The notes below the pieces were generated by a model. It was not told the DNA's origin. It did no database searches and saw nothing but the letters and a program-made list of their open reading frames with translations. The position numbers were made by a program, and so were the translations under genes. From Oscillospiraceae bacterium (GTDB taxonomy: Bacteria; Bacillota; Clostridia; Oscillospirales; Acutalibacteraceae): DNA of 64,000 bases. This document shows, piece after piece, positions 1-8,388 of the stretch. The stretch covers positions 248,001-312,000 of the forward strand of contig JALCPP010000001.1 of NCBI GenBank assembly GCA_022650485.1, given 5' to 3'. Numbering within the stretch: the stretch's first letter is position 1; each line of letters opens with the position of its first letter.

Positions 1-1046
1 GCTTCTTCCTCAGATGAAGCGTGAGTTTCTTCTTGAGCTTCTACCGTTCCGGTTTCGTTTTTATTTTCCAAATCCTGTTCAGTTTTCTCAAATTCTGCCT
101 CTCCGGCATCTGCTGCTCTGACTTCTTCAGTGTCAGCAAAAATTGTGCTTGTTCCGTCGCTTATATTGCTTTCTTCAATTTCTTCCGGTTTGACTTTATC
201 AACAATAGAGTTCAGTTCCATAATTTTGCGTGAACCGCAGCCGGTCAAAACCGTTCTGTTTCTGAAAACCACCAAAAGCACGATGGAGGCAATGACTGCG
301 GCGGCTGCCACAACTTGAGAAACTCGAAGCGGAACAACCGGGGTAATCAGGCTGTCGGTACGAAGTCCCTCGATAAAAAAGCGCCCTGCTCCGTACCACA
401 GGATATAAAGCAGAAAAATCTGACCGTCATATCTTCTGTATTTTCTGCTGATAATATGTAGCAGGATAAAACCAAGGATGCACCAGAGGGACTCGTACAG
501 AAAGCATGGGTGTACCCCGTTTGCGGAGATCAGGTCTGTATTTTCACTGACCATTCTCCACGGCAGATTCGTTGCGGTTCCGAAAGCCTCTTGATTAATA
601 AAATTGCCCCACCGGCCAATGGACTGTCCGATTAAAAAGCCAAGGGAAGCTAAGTCCAGTACGGCTGGAATAGGGAGCTTGCGGAATTTGGCCATCAGTG
701 AACCAAACAGCAAGCCGCCGATAATGCCGCCGTAAATACCAAGCCCGCCGTTCCAGATATAAAAGATACTGACAGGATTATCGATATATTGACTGCTGGA
801 ATCAAACAAAACAAAATACAGGCGTGCTCCGATAACACCAAAAATAATTCCCACCATCACAACATCGATAAAGCGGTCAGAATCGACCCGGAACTTTTTG
901 CAGCTCACCATTGCATAGAGAAACGCCAGCAGAAATCCGGTTGCAATAATAATTCCATACCAGGCAATCGGATGGCTCCCTATTTTAAAAGCAATGGGAT
1001 TCAGGGTAACGTCGAAACCCAATCCCGGAAATTGAACATGATACAT
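1..1046 (-). CDS. lgt: Prolipoprotein diacylglyceryl transferase, C-terminus cut by window edge
   Basis: Membrane enzyme that moves diacylglycerol from phosphatidylglycerol to the lipobox cysteine of prolipoproteins, the first step of lipoprotein maturation. The reading frame begins MYHVQFPGLGF at 1046, after a GGTGGTG ribosome site, and stays open to base 1, giving at least 348 codons. The Lgt signature GRWGNFINQEAFG and the HPCFLYES and YGAGRFFIEGLR motifs are present, with several hydrophobic helices between. After the last helix (about residue 270) there is an unusual tail of 75 or more residues, rich in Glu, Asp, Ser and Thr, that continues past the edge. Typical Lgt proteins end soon after the last helix. 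It lies downstream of the two M16 genes on the same strand. Identity is secure; the tail's role is unknown. Confidence 0.95.
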   Translation of the reverse strand, partial: MYHVQFPGLGFDVTLNPIAFKIGSHPIAWYGIIIATGFLLAFLYAMVSCKKFRVDSDRFIDVVMVGIIFGVIGARLYFVLFDSSSQYIDNPVSIFYIWNGGLGIYGGIIGGLLFGSLMAKFRKLPIPAVLDLASLGFLIGQSIGRWGNFINQEAFGTATNLPWRMVSENTDLISANGVHPCFLYESLWCILGFILLHIISRKYRRYDGQIFLLYILWYGAGRFFIEGLRTDSLITPVVPLRVSQVVAAAAVIASIVLLVVFRNRTVLTGCGSRKIMELNSIVDKVKPEEIEESNISDGTSTIFADTEEVRAADAGEAEFEKTEQDLENKNETGTVEAQEETHASSEEE

Positions 1047-1137
1047 TTTGCACCACCATTTCTCCACGCAACACAAGTACTTCACAATTCGTCTCGCCGG
1101 GCTTCAGCGTGGAAAGCATCGGCGGTATTTAATTCTA

Positions 1138-2418
1138 TTATTTTGGCAATACGACGGAAAGAGAAGAAAGTTCTGGGCGAAGCTGGTCTTCCAGTCTGGC
1201 CATCACAGAATTTTCATCCGCATCTGCTACCGCATCAAAATATTCAAATAATTCCCGCCCTGAAAATGCCAGCGAAACAAGAGAATTTGCAATGCTGCTC
1301 ACATGGTTCAGCGAAGCGATATTTTTTCCGTAAACAGCCTTTTGGGCACGCTCGAAAATCTGGCGGTCAAATCCGTTTCTTCTAATACTCTCAATCTCTT
1401 TCTTGATCTCCTGCGCAACCCGCTCCGGGTCCTTGGATTCCCCAGAGAAAATAACGGAGGCATAGCCAGGCCCTTCAAAATATTCGTTTCCGAAAGACGC
1501 TTCATTAATTAAGTCCGCATCCAGCAGGCGGCGGAACAAAGGCGAGGCGTTCGAAGACAACGCTTCCAGCAGAATTTCGGTTTGGGCAATCTGCTTGGTG
1601 GAAGCTCGTTTTTCAGTATTGAGTTCTTTAAATCCCAATTCAAAAAGTGGTACGGCAACAGAAAGTTTTTGTTCCACCCTGGCTTTTACAATGTGATTCG
1701 GTTCTTTTTCAAAGATGCGGTCAATCTGAACGGACTTTGATGGTTTGAGCATTTTATCGCAGATTTCTGCCACTTTGTCCGGCTGAATGTTGCCGGCAAT
1801 GCACAGGACCATATTGTTCAGATTATAAAACGTATTGTAACATTGATATAAAAGGTCCGGCGTGATTTTGGCAATGCTGTTTACCGTGCCGGCAATATCC
1901 AGCTTTACCGGGTGATTCTGGTAAAGCGCACCCAATAAGTTAAAAAGGACGCGCCATTGAGGGTCGTCGTCATACATCTTGATTTCCTGCCCGATGATGC
2001 CCTGTTCCTTTTGCACGGTTTGCTCTGTAAAATAAGGGGATTGAACAAAATCAAGCAGAATTTCTAAAGATTCATAGACTTTTTTCGTGCAGGAAAACAG
2101 ATAGCATGTCATATCAAATGAGGTGTAAGCATTTGCCGATGCGCCGGTTCTCGCAAAACGTTCGAACGCGTCTCCATCCTTACACTCAAACATTTTGTGC
2201 TCCAGATAATGAGCAATTCCGGCCGGAACCCGCTGAGGTTCGCTTTCTTCCTGTATTTTAAAACAATTGTCAATCGAGCCGTATTTCGTTCCGAACACAG
2301 CGTAAGTGGAATTGTTTTTTTCCTTTGGATAAACGGTAACCGTCAGCCCGGAAGAATGTTTTCCGGTAAAATAATAATCCCCGGTACGGTCACTGGTTAC
2401 TTTTTTCAGCCAATTCAT
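1138..2418 (-). CDS. M16 family zinc peptidase (YmfH-like, catalytic subunit)
   Basis: Pitrilysin/insulinase-like metallopeptidase of about 426 residues, related to Bacillus YmfH. The inverted zinc motif HYLEH (HxxEH) lies near residues 70-74, and a downstream glutamate-rich stretch (GIIGQEIKMYDDDPQWR) supplies the usual third zinc ligand. The chosen ATG at 2418 directly overlaps the TGA of the upstream M16 gene (TGATG), so the two are translationally coupled; a TTG one codon earlier is also possible. M16 proteins of this kind act as pairs with a non-catalytic partner, which is what the neighbouring gene encodes. The substrate cannot be told from the sequence; peptide or signal-peptide turnover in the cytoplasm is an inference. 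Confidence 0.9.
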   Translation of the reverse strand: MNWLKKVTSDRTGDYYFTGKHSSGLTVTVYPKEKNNSTYAVFGTKYGSIDNCFKIQEESEPQRVPAGIAHYLEHKMFECKDGDAFERFARTGASANAYTSFDMTCYLFSCTKKVYESLEILLDFVQSPYFTEQTVQKEQGIIGQEIKMYDDDPQWRVLFNLLGALYQNHPVKLDIAGTVNSIAKITPDLLYQCYNTFYNLNNMVLCIAGNIQPDKVAEICDKMLKPSKSVQIDRIFEKEPNHIVKARVEQKLSVAVPLFELGFKELNTEKRASTKQIAQTEILLEALSSNASPLFRRLLDADLINEASFGNEYFEGPGYASVIFSGESKDPERVAQEIKKEIESIRRNGFDRQIFERAQKAVYGKNIASLNHVSSIANSLVSLAFSGRELFEYFDAVADADENSVMARLEDQLRPELSSLSVVLPK

Positions 2419-3710
2419 CAATCTTTCACCCCGTTTCCTTCCAAGCGATAAACAGTGTCCAGCGTGACTTTTCGTGCTGCTTCCACAACCTGTTCATGCG
2501 TTACATTGCGGACTAACTCCGCTTCTTCCTCCGGCTTTTTGACCGCCGGACGAAATGTCTGCGAAAGGTACCAGGCCTCCAGCCCGTCAAGAGAATCGGA
2601 AAGAGTCCGGTAGCTGTTACAAAGGCTCAGTTTGGCAGTTGCCAAATCATTGTCATCAAAGCTGCCGTTTTGCACCTCTTCGAGTTGATGAAGGATTTCC
2701 TGCTTTGCCCGGTCGACATTCTTTGTTTCGACTCCGCTTTGAACCAGCATAATTCCCTTCATCGGGTTAAACATCGAACTGCAATAGTAGCAAAGGCTCA
2801 GTTTCTCACGAACATTTAAAAACAGCTTGCAGCTTGTTGTTCCGCCATAAATCGCATTAAAAAGCTTCATAGCGGGGACTTCAACGGATGGCTCCGCGCA
2901 TGCGGTGCGGAAGCCCATTACCAGTTTGGACTGCACCACATCCATTTTTTCAGTGGTTTCAGCCATTTTCTGTACCGACGGAATCACTGTGTTCGGGCAC
3001 AAAACAGGATTTGTTCGGGCCAGATTATGAAAAGCCGCGTAAAAATCGTGATAAATGGGTTCTGGGTCACAATCCCCAAGAACCATAATCTCCACCGGTG
3101 CGCGGTGAATCAAATTTTCCCATGCCGGTGTCAGTGCATCAAGCTGCAAATCCTTAATTTGCTGCCGGGAGCCACATCGGCTGAGTCCATACGGCTCTTT
3201 GGCACACATCAGCTGTTCACATTTTAGCTTGGCATACAATCGCTTATCATTAAATTCTGAATCCAGCATCTCGAGCATCTGCCGTTTTTCCTGGTTGAAC
3301 CCTTCCAAGGAAAAGCAGCCGTTTTCGAGCGGCGGATCAAATATAATACTGCAAAGCAGTTTGGCGAGCTGTGCGGAAACAGGTTCGCCTTTTAAGGTAT
3401 AACGGTCGGCAATTCCGGATGCGGATATCGATAAGACCTGAACATCCCCCAGCTTCTGTACATGAACGGATAGTGTTGCACCATAGAGTTCTGCCAGATG
3501 CGCATTTAATTTTGTAAAGTCGGGATATTTTCTGCTTGCGCGGCTTAGGAGAAACGGAAGAATAGAATTTGCGGAAACCGTTTCCTTTGTAAGAGGCCAT
3601 AAAAAATGAACGGACATGCGAATTGTTTTAAAGCGTTCATCTCGAATACTGCTGAAATTCACGCCGTTACAAACAGCCCGCTGTTCAATTCCTATCATGT
3701 TAAAATTCAT
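2418..3710 (-). CDS. M16 family peptidase-like protein (YmfF-like, non-catalytic partner)
   Basis: Second M16-type protein, about 430 residues, resembling Bacillus YmfF. It has the overall M16 fold signature (FLLSRASRKYPDF, ALYGGTTSCKLFLNVREKLSLCYYCSS) but no HxxEH zinc motif in the N-terminal domain, so it should be catalytically inactive and serve as the partner of the following gene. The start is uncertain: TTG GAG ATG at 3716-3708 and another ATG four codons further on all lie close to the only GGAG. Transcription probably starts at an extended -10 element (TGGTATAAT) whose TATAAT occupies 3741-3746 on the minus strand. Confidence 0.85.
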   Translation of the reverse strand: MNFNMIGIEQRAVCNGVNFSSIRDERFKTIRMSVHFLWPLTKETVSANSILPFLLSRASRKYPDFTKLNAHLAELYGATLSVHVQKLGDVQVLSISASGIADRYTLKGEPVSAQLAKLLCSIIFDPPLENGCFSLEGFNQEKRQMLEMLDSEFNDKRLYAKLKCEQLMCAKEPYGLSRCGSRQQIKDLQLDALTPAWENLIHRAPVEIMVLGDCDPEPIYHDFYAAFHNLARTNPVLCPNTVIPSVQKMAETTEKMDVVQSKLVMGFRTACAEPSVEVPAMKLFNAIYGGTTSCKLFLNVREKLSLCYYCSSMFNPMKGIMLVQSGVETKNVDRAKQEILHQLEEVQNGSFDDNDLATAKLSLCNSYRTLSDSLDGLEAWYLSQTFRPAVKKPEEEAELVRNVTHEQVVEAARKVTLDTVYRLEGNGVKD

Positions 3711-3740
3711 CTCCAAAACAGATTCGGTTAATCAAAAATA

Positions 3741-3769
3741 ATTATACCACAACTCAACAATATAGAAAA
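3741..3769 (-). promoter_or_regulatory. Extended -10 promoter of the M16 gene pair
   Basis: Minus-strand TGGTATAAT, with TATAAT at 3741-3746. It is a TG-N-TATAAT extended -10 element; the -35 hexamer at the 17-base position (TTTTCT) is poor. It lies about 30 bases ahead of the first M16 start codon. Confidence 0.5.
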
Positions 3770-3831
3770 GAATGATTCGCCAGGATTCCGTTAAAATTTA
3801 AATAATAGAAATGAAAGCGATTTGTTCTTCC

Positions 3832-3860
3832 TTGCCGATTTTCAAATGGAATGTTATAAT
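3832..3860 (+). promoter_or_regulatory. Sigma-A-type promoter of the EamA gene
   Basis: TTGCCG at 3832-3837, a 17-base spacer and a perfect TATAAT at 3855-3860. Transcription should begin near 3867, so translation cannot use the more upstream in-frame ATG at 3811. This supports the TTG at 3892 as the start. Confidence 0.65.
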
Positions 3861-3891
3861 GTTGTTTCATAAAAATAATAGAGGTGTCATT

Positions 3892-4809
3892 TTGAAGTTT
3901 CTGCAAAATCGGTCATTTGCTGCTGAATTGGGAATTGTCCTTGTCACTATGATCTGGGGAAGCAGTTTTGTTGTTGTAAAAAATGCAACGGATACCATCC
4001 CGCCTGAAGCAATCATTGTGTTTCGGTTTGGTATTGCATCCGTTTTTCTCTGTCTTTTCTTTTTTCGCCGCCTGAAAGAAATTCAGATATCCCATATCAA
4101 ATGGGGACTGCTGATTGGTCTTCAAAATTTTATCGCATATGAATTGCAGACGGTTGGAGTAAAATACACAACCGCCGGGAACAACGCCTTTCTGACTGCC
4201 GTTTATTGCGTCATTGTACCGTTTTTATATTGGGCTGTAAAAAAGCAGAAACCGCGTCTTTTCCATCTGATATCGGCGTGTTTGTGCATGATTGGAGTAG
4301 GTCTGATTTCCATTAAAAGCGGGCTGTCCATCAATCCGGGAGATCTGCTTTCCCTTGCCTGTGGACTGTTTTTCGCCATTCAGATTGTAACTATCAGTAT
4401 TCTAACCGAAAAAAATGACCCTATACTGCTCTGTATTACACAGTCGGTGGCAACCGTGATTTTTGCGTTGCCGTTTGCACTTCATTCCAGAAACTTTTCC
4501 GCTTTATTGCCGGCTCAATCCATTGTGTCTCTTCTTTACCTTGGGTTGATTGGGACCATGCTGACAACGGTTTTACAGACCATCTGCCAAAAATACACCC
4601 CGCCGTCGAAAGCGTCTTTAATTATGTCTTTGGAATCCGTATTCGGCACAATCTGTGGAATTATCTTTCTGCATGAATCACTCACGCTGCGTTCTCTTGG
4701 TGGATTTTTGCTGATTTTTCTTGCAATTCTTCTTTCGGAACGTGGGGATCTGCTGTTTGCTGTCAAAGAGAAGCTGAAAACACATCAAAGCAGTAAAACC
4801 CGGATATGA
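3892..4809 (+). CDS. EamA/DMT-superfamily membrane transporter
   Basis: Integral membrane protein of about 305 residues with ten predicted hydrophobic segments arranged as two EamA repeats (IWGSSFVVVKNA near the first helix; TMLTTVLQTICQKYTPPSKA and SLESVFGTICGIIFLHESL in the second repeat). Members of the drug/metabolite transporter superfamily usually export amino acids or other small metabolites; the substrate is not readable here. The TTG start at 3892 is chosen because AGAGGTG precedes it by about five bases and because the promoter lies upstream of it but downstream of the 3811 ATG. It is a single-gene unit ending in a strong hairpin. Confidence 0.85.
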   Translation: MKFLQNRSFAAELGIVLVTMIWGSSFVVVKNATDTIPPEAIIVFRFGIASVFLCLFFFRRLKEIQISHIKWGLLIGLQNFIAYELQTVGVKYTTAGNNAFLTAVYCVIVPFLYWAVKKQKPRLFHLISACLCMIGVGLISIKSGLSINPGDLLSLACGLFFAIQIVTISILTEKNDPILLCITQSVATVIFALPFALHSRNFSALLPAQSIVSLLYLGLIGTMLTTVLQTICQKYTPPSKASLIMSLESVFGTICGIIFLHESLTLRSLGGFLLIFLAILLSERGDLLFAVKEKLKTHQSSKTRI

Positions 4810-4820
4810 TATAGCGGAAA

Positions 4821-4849
4821 GGCTCTCAGCATAAAGCTGAGAGCCTTTT
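4821..4849 (+). terminator. Intrinsic terminator between EamA gene and metY
   Basis: GGCTCTCAGC (4821-4830) pairs with GCTGAGAGCC (4836-4845) over a five-base loop and is followed by TTTT. The two genes converge here; on the minus strand the stem is followed by TTTCC, so it may work weakly for metY too. Confidence 0.85.
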
Positions 4850-4865
4850 GTGTATGGTTTGCTAA

Positions 4866-6137
4866 TTAGAGCTTTTCCAATGATCCACGGATATCGTTGA
4901 GAATATCTTCTACATTTTCAATTCCAACGGACATACGGATCATATTCGGACTGATACCGGCAGCCTTCAGCTGTTGTTCGTTCAGCTGGCGGTGCGTTGT
5001 GCTGGCAGGGTGAAGAACGCAGGTGCGCAAATCTGCGACATGAATGACAATAGAGGCGAGTTTCAGGTTTTCCATGAACTTTGCCGCCGCTTCTCTTCCA
5101 CCTTTTACCCCAAAGGAAATCACGCCGCAGGTGCCGTGGGGCATATATTTCATGGCTAGTTTATGATACTTGCTGCTTTCCAGTCCAGGGTAATTGACCC
5201 ATTCAATTTTATCGCTGTTTTCCAAGAACTGTGCAACTTTCATTGCATTGGAACAGTGACGTTCCATGCGAAGCGCAAGCGTTTCCAGGCCAAGATTCAA
5301 AAAGAAAGAATTCATTGGCGAAGACTGTGCGCCAAGGTCGCGCATTAAATGAACGCGTGCTTTCACAATATATGCGCTTTTGCCAAACGCTTTTGTATAG
5401 ATTGTGCCGTGATAGGATTCGTCGGGTTCGGTCAACATCGGGAATTTTCCGTTTTCCCAGTTGAATTTACCGCTGTCTACAATGACTCCGCCGATTTGCA
5501 GTGCATGACCATCCATATATTTGGTGGTAGAATGCACAACGATATCCGCTCCGAATTGGAAAGGATGGCAGTTAATCGGCGTTGGGAAGGTGTTGTCTAC
5601 AATCAGCGGAACCCCATGTGCATGGGCAGCTTTCGCAAACAGCTCCAAATCCGTTACAATCAGGGACGGATTTGAAAGGGTTTCTGCAAAAACACAGCGC
5701 GTATTCTCTTTGAATGCCGCATTCAATTCCTCTTCGGTACAATCAGCGGAAACAAAAGTGCATTCAATTCCCATTTCTCTCATTGTTTTATTAAATAAAT
5801 TAAATGTTCCGCCGTAAATTGCACTGCAGGCTACAAAATGGTCCCCCGCATGGCAGACATTCATCACAGACATCAGGGAAGCAGCCTGACCGGCGGAAGT
5901 CAGCAGTGCTCCTACGCCGCCTTCCAGAGCCGCAATTTTCTTTTCTACAGCATCGACGGTAGGATTGCTGATTCTGGTATAAAAAAAGCCGTCTGACTTT
6001 AAATCGAAGATTTCGCCAAGCTGCTGGGCACTGTCGTATTTAAAGGTTGTACTCTGAACTATCGGAAGGACTCTCGGTTCCCCATTTTTCGGTTCATATC
6101 CTGCATGAATACAGTCCGTATCAATATGATATCCCAT
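4866..6137 (-). CDS. metY: O-acetylhomoserine sulfhydrylase (aminocarboxypropyltransferase)
   Basis: PLP-dependent enzyme of 423 residues that makes homocysteine from O-acetylhomoserine and sulfide in direct sulfhydrylation for methionine synthesis. It shows the Cys/Met-metabolism PLP family signature, including TRISNPTVDAVEKKIAALEGG near residue 55-75, the aspartate in PLIVDNTF, and the Schiff-base lysine in VHSTTKYMDGH near residue 210. Length and the long insertion with TIYTKAFGKSAYIVKAR fit MetY rather than MetB/MetC. An AAGGAG site lies 12 bases before the ATG. No SAM riboswitch or T-box is visible in the 48-base gap upstream, so its control is not evident from sequence. Confidence 0.93.
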   Translation of the reverse strand: MGYHIDTDCIHAGYEPKNGEPRVLPIVQSTTFKYDSAQQLGEIFDLKSDGFFYTRISNPTVDAVEKKIAALEGGVGALLTSAGQAASLMSVMNVCHAGDHFVACSAIYGGTFNLFNKTMREMGIECTFVSADCTEEELNAAFKENTRCVFAETLSNPSLIVTDLELFAKAAHAHGVPLIVDNTFPTPINCHPFQFGADIVVHSTTKYMDGHALQIGGVIVDSGKFNWENGKFPMLTEPDESYHGTIYTKAFGKSAYIVKARVHLMRDLGAQSSPMNSFFLNLGLETLALRMERHCSNAMKVAQFLENSDKIEWVNYPGLESSKYHKLAMKYMPHGTCGVISFGVKGGREAAAKFMENLKLASIVIHVADLRTCVLHPASTTHRQLNEQQLKAAGISPNMIRMSVGIENVEDILNDIRGSLEKL

Positions 6138-6185
6138 TTCTCTTTAAAACTCCTTTTGTTTGAATATGTCTGACCGTCTAGTATT

Positions 6186-6695
6186 TTATCCATATAAATT
6201 TGAAAAAGCTGATTTTATAAAATTAATACAAGTATCTGCTAAGGTCACAACAACCCAGACCAAGATAAGAAACGCAATGGCTGATGCAATGCGAACAAAA
6301 ATACGCTTTCTGCGGCTCATGGAACCCGACTCCAGGTCTTCTTCCTGCGTTTGCACCTTATCCGGTTTAGAAGTTCCATTTTCGCCCAGTACTCCGATCC
6401 CTATCAGAATCTCCTCGCAGTGCTCCATTTCCCCGTACGGCACAAAAACATGATAGAGCGAGCTTGGCATTCTTCCATACAAAACAGAAGGCGGCGCACC
6501 GGGCCCGCACATTCGTTCTTCATGTGGAATACCGCTCTCATCAAAAGCAGCACGAATCATACTGCATTTCAACTCATCCGCCGTACAAATCAAAACAGGG
6601 TCGTTTGCCTGAACCTCGCGCAGCTTTTTACTGCCGCAGGATGGGCATGCGACCCCTGTTTTGGCCAGAACCTGACATTTGGAACAGTAGCACAT
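6186..6695 (-). CDS. Zinc-ribbon, DUF2007-like, C-terminally anchored small protein
   Basis: Protein of about 169 residues, family not certain. The N-terminus holds a two-CxxC zinc ribbon (CSKC, CPSCG). The middle (about residues 30-95) reads like the DUF2007 'putative signal transducing' fold: a value/aggregate pattern with AAFDESGIPHEE and a later HCEEIL helix. Near the C-terminus a basic RRKRIFVR stretch leads into one hydrophobic helix (IASAIAFLILVWVVVTL), suggesting a membrane anchor with the zinc ribbon in the cytoplasm. The start at 6695 is preferred because GGAAGTG precedes it; an ATG at 6710 is possible. It sits between dpaB and metY with no evident partner. Function unknown. Confidence 0.75.
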   Translation of the reverse strand: MCYCSKCQVLAKTGVACPSCGSKKLREVQANDPVLICTADELKCSMIRAAFDESGIPHEERMCGPGAPPSVLYGRMPSSLYHVFVPYGEMEHCEEILIGIGVLGENGTSKPDKVQTQEEDLESGSMSRRKRIFVRIASAIAFLILVWVVVTLADTCINFIKSAFSNLYG

Positions 6696-6758
6696 TGATT
6701 TCACTTCCATTTCTTTTCACATCATAACAAGTTTTACATGGAATTTCAAGTATTTTCC

Positions 6759-7337
6759 CTACTGCCAAATAGGTTGAATCTGTTCTCCTTTTAGCGCAAC
6801 CAGAGCAGTGGGCAGAATCAGACTGAATTCGGCAACTGCTGAATTTGGTTTTTGCCCAGGATTATCCTGATGCATGGGAACAAAGTAAATATGTTTTCTA
6901 TTCATTAATCTTCCAAGATTCTGTGCAGAAGCTGCAAGCGCATCGTTAGTTGCCGGTGCAAGGACAACCGGAATGCCAATTCTAAGGCACGATTTTACCG
7001 CCATGGTGACCGCGGTGTCTGTAATGCCATTTGCCAGTTTTGCCAGTGTATTGCCGGTACAGGGCGCGACAATCATCAGGTCTACCAACTTTTTCGGACC
7101 GATTGGCTCTGCTCCTACAATGCTTGTAATAACCTCTCTGCCGCAAATCCCACTGACTTGCTGAACGAAATCTTTCGCATTTCCAAAACGCGTATCGGTA
7201 GAAGAAGCATTTTCAGACATAATCGGTAAAAGGTGATACCCTTTATCCGCAATTTTTTTCATCTCTTCTAACACGGTGCCGAACGTACAGTACGACCCGC
7301 ACATGGCAAACCCAAAAGTCATCTCATTCAAATTCAA
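6759..7337 (-). CDS. dpaB: Dipicolinate synthase subunit B (SpoVFB)
   Basis: Flavoprotein subunit, 192 residues, of the two-subunit enzyme that makes dipicolinic acid from dihydrodipicolinate in the mother cell late in sporulation. It has the flavoprotein decarboxylase-like fold with FAMCGSYCTFG at the N-terminus, IVAPCTGNTLAKLANGITD in the centre and PVVLAPATND after it. The start is a TTG at 7337 with AGGAGG nine bases upstream; it overlaps the end of dpaA by 14 bases, indicating coupled translation. No other start has a good ribosome site in this frame. Confidence 0.93.
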   Translation of the reverse strand: MNLNEMTFGFAMCGSYCTFGTVLEEMKKIADKGYHLLPIMSENASSTDTRFGNAKDFVQQVSGICGREVITSIVGAEPIGPKKLVDLMIVAPCTGNTLAKLANGITDTAVTMAVKSCLRIGIPVVLAPATNDALAASAQNLGRLMNRKHIYFVPMHQDNPGQKPNSAVAEFSLILPTALVALKGEQIQPIWQ

Positions 7338-8202
7338 GGCGCTGTCCCTCCTTTAACATGTGATAAATGGTATCCTTTATGATTTCCCCCGCAGCTTTTG
7401 GCGCAATCTTGCCGGGAAGTGCAAGCGCCTGAATGACGCAAATTCCCTTTTCTTTTGCCGCAGTCAGGTCTATGCCGCCCGGCAAAGAGGCCAAATCAAT
7501 CATCAATGGACAGCCTTTCATTTCCATGAGCACCGAACGGCTGAACACAAAAGCGGGGACTGTGTTAAAAACAAGGTCATATTTCCCTTCTCCCGCCTGC
7601 TGTGTCAGCACAGCAGAATAGCCGCAGGACTTGATCCAAGCAAGATCAGGGAGCTTTCGCGCACTGACGGTTACGTTTGCCCCAATTCCCCGAAGCATCC
7701 ATGAAAGCACTTTCCCAATTCGTCCGAAGCCGGTTACCAGGCAGTGACTGCCGTTTAACGTGCCTGGAAATTCCCGGATTGCAATTTCAATTGCTCCTTC
7801 CGCTGTCGGAACTGCATTTTTTACAGCAAATTCTTCCCGCAGGCTATAATCGTGGGTATCAAAGGTTTGCCAAAGCGTGCTTGTCTGTGAAAGATGTTCC
7901 ATTCCGCCGCCAAATACCCGTTTCTTATAAAAAAGTTTTGCAAAAGCATCATTCAGGACAATTTTTTCGTTGCTGTAATCCATTTTTAAATGGACCCCGT
8001 CCCTCGTAACCGGTAAAGGAAGAATGATATTTTCGCAGCTTTTTACGGTGTCTTTTAAATCTGCCTTTTTAATCTTTCCCAAAAAGTCCACGTTGTCAAA
8101 GCCGAAGGCAGTAACCGCATATCCGTCTGAAGCAATGGATTCCGCCATTGCAATCTGCCGTGCATCACCGCCCAAAACCCCAAAGCCGCTTTCAAACTTC
8201 AT
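7324..8202 (-). CDS. dpaA: Dipicolinate synthase subunit A (SpoVFA)
   Basis: Dehydrogenase-like subunit, 292 residues, of dipicolinate synthase. The N-terminus (GVLGGDARQIAMAESIASDG) and the Rossmann motif CLVTGFGRIGKVL near residue 155 are typical of the SpoVFA family, as is PLMIDLASLPGGID. Together with dpaB it indicates a spore-former that uses the classical SpoVF route; some clostridia lack these genes and use an EtfA-type protein instead. The ATG follows AGAGGTG. A candidate mother-cell promoter lies at 8230-8258. Confidence 0.95.
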   Translation of the reverse strand: MKFESGFGVLGGDARQIAMAESIASDGYAVTAFGFDNVDFLGKIKKADLKDTVKSCENIILPLPVTRDGVHLKMDYSNEKIVLNDAFAKLFYKKRVFGGGMEHLSQTSTLWQTFDTHDYSLREEFAVKNAVPTAEGAIEIAIREFPGTLNGSHCLVTGFGRIGKVLSWMLRGIGANVTVSARKLPDLAWIKSCGYSAVLTQQAGEGKYDLVFNTVPAFVFSRSVLMEMKGCPLMIDLASLPGGIDLTAAKEKGICVIQALALPGKIAPKAAGEIIKDTIYHMLKEGQRLEFE

Positions 8203-8229
8203 GCAAGCACCTCTCTTTCATTCTTTTCA

Positions 8230-8258
8230 CATATTATGGAAAGCAATGCGGCGGTGTG
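8230..8258 (-). promoter_or_regulatory. Candidate sigma-K-type promoter of dpaAB
   Basis: Read on the minus strand, CACAC (8258-8254) and CATAATATG (8238-8230) match the AC / CATAnnnT(A/G) pattern of the late mother-cell sigma factor with a spacer of about 15-16 bases. In Bacillus the equivalent operon depends on sigma-K. The assignment is by eye only. Confidence 0.45.
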
Positions 8259-8292
8259 ATTTTAATAAAGAACTGCAAAAATATATTTTCTG

Positions 8293-8321
8293 TTGCATAT
8301 CTTTCAAAAGATGATTATTAT
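8293..8321 (+). promoter_or_regulatory. Sigma-A-type promoter of murC
   Basis: TTGCAT at 8293-8298, 17-base spacer, TATTAT at 8316-8321. A second TTGACA at 8330 lacks a good -10 partner. The leader to the murC ATG is about 60 bases. Confidence 0.5.
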
Positions 8322-8388
8322 AAATATGTTTGACAATATACTTATTTGAGCGAACTCATCGCAAAAAAGACGGTAAGGAGTAAGACGA

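Noticed and set aside
789-1385. A 198-codon open frame on the plus strand
   Set aside because: It runs across the antisense of lgt and the end of the M16 gene, both of which are well supported.
6138-6185. SAM riboswitch or T-box ahead of metY
   Set aside because: The gap is only 48 bases and holds none of the conserved core; too short for either element.
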